From assembly GCF_024723255.1 (NCBI RefSeq), contig NZ_JANIAC010000002.1, forward strand, positions 496,001 through 560,000: a stretch of DNA of 64,000 bases, read 5' to 3'. The notes under the pieces are model-generated. The model was given only the letters and a program-made list of their open reading frames with translations, made no database searches and had not been told where the DNA came from. Source of the stretch: Aestuariibaculum sp. M13 (GTDB taxonomy: Bacteria > Bacteroidota > Bacteroidia > Flavobacteriales > Flavobacteriaceae). The position numbers and the translations under genes were made by a program. Shown in pieces: positions 63,700 through 64,000 of the stretch (the stretch's first letter is position 1; each line of letters opens with the position of its first letter).

Positions 63700-64000
63700 T
63701 TAATATCCGCCTCGAATACAGTCGTGAACCTTTTCTTTATATAACTGAGTTAATGCCTGATGCACAATGGGAGATAATGTGTTTAAACCAGATGCCTGGG
63801 CATTACCAATAACCTGTTGCTTTGAACTAGCTCCCGGAATAATTGTACTCACTGCTTCATGGTCTAAAATCCAGCGTAAAGCTAATTGCACCATGGTTAA
63901 TTCATCGGGAAGTATATCTTTCTTTATTTCTTCAACAAACTTTAATCCCTTTTCAAAAGGAAGGCCTGCAAAAGTTTCACCAACATTAAACGCTTGACCG
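63700..64000 (-). CDS. aldo/keto reductase, C-terminal part
   Basis: The frame is open to the right edge of the window, so only about 99 C-terminal residues are seen. They contain the AKR C-terminal pattern: FAGLPFEKGLKFVEEIK, TMVQLALRWILDHEAVSTIIPGASSKQQVIGNAQA. These correspond to the last barrel helices and the NADPH-binding IPGASS-Q segment. The N-terminus with the catalytic Tyr lies outside. The internal Met at 63892-63894 is not the true start. Confidence 0.88.
   Translation of the reverse strand, partial: GQAFNVGETFAGLPFEKGLKFVEEIKKDILPDELTMVQLALRWILDHEAVSTIIPGASSKQQVIGNAQASGLNTLSPIVHQALTQLYKEKVHDCIRGGY

Overview
The window is AT-rich DNA from a member of the Bacteroidota, most likely a Flavobacteriaceae species. 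The evidence is a SusC/SusD pair with an ECF sigma/FecR switch, several TonB-dependent receptor features, lipobox signal peptides, DUF2853, Pr6Pr, and a short menF-thioesterase-menD menaquinone cluster. No rRNA, tRNA or CRISPR array was seen.

Region 1 (about 1-41,375) is a very large polysaccharide utilisation locus (PUL). All 26 genes lie on the minus strand, and the locus runs off the left edge. From its upstream end it reads: ECF sigma factor, FecR anti-sigma, SusC (with STN signalling domain), SusD, two type-B carboxylesterases. An 11-gene run follows: GH78 rhamnosidase, GH43-CBM6, esterase, LamG lipoprotein, GH2-LamG, an unassigned six-hairpin glycosidase, GH3, esterase, mannonate oxidoreductase, mannonate dehydratase and a GntR/LacI-type regulator. 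Next come a small beta-barrel protein with a GH2 beta-glucuronidase, an orphan TonB receptor, an AraC regulator with a membrane sensor, and a last unit of two short-chain dehydrogenases, DUF2141, GH3 and a GH39-like enzyme. The enzymes are exo-acting glycosidases and esterases. No sulfatase, polysaccharide lyase or obvious endo-hydrolase is visible. The inferred substrate is an acylated, unsulfated glycan containing glucuronate, rhamnose and xylose or arabinose. Released glucuronate would pass through UxuB/UxuA-type steps. A shared motif (GTTC, 22-23 nt, GTTC/GAAC, 14 nt, GGACACT) lies upstream of at least three of these transcription units and, in shortened form, a fourth; I read it as a regulon operator.

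Region 2 (41,619-42,811) holds a Crp-family regulator and a flavodoxin-fold oxidoreductase.

Region 3 (about 43,200-54,800) looks like a genomic island. On the plus strand are an RloC/PrrC-like AAA ATPase with a zinc hook (candidate phage-defence tRNase), an unknown protein, a voltage-gated K+ channel-like protein and an unknown 226-residue protein. On the minus strand is the core of a small integrative element: a zinc-finger/HTH protein, tyrosine integrase, unknown protein, AlpA/excisionase-like HTH, small protein, D5-type helicase and a zinc-ribbon/Toprim primase. It lies just beyond the 3' end of mnmE, a known integration hotspot in other bacteria. I could not find the second attachment-site copy.

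Region 4 (54,852-64,000) is ordinary chromosome: mnmE with a cvfB-like S1 protein, DUF2853, menaquinone genes, a GNAT acetyltransferase, Pr6Pr, two lipoproteins and the end of an aldo/keto reductase.
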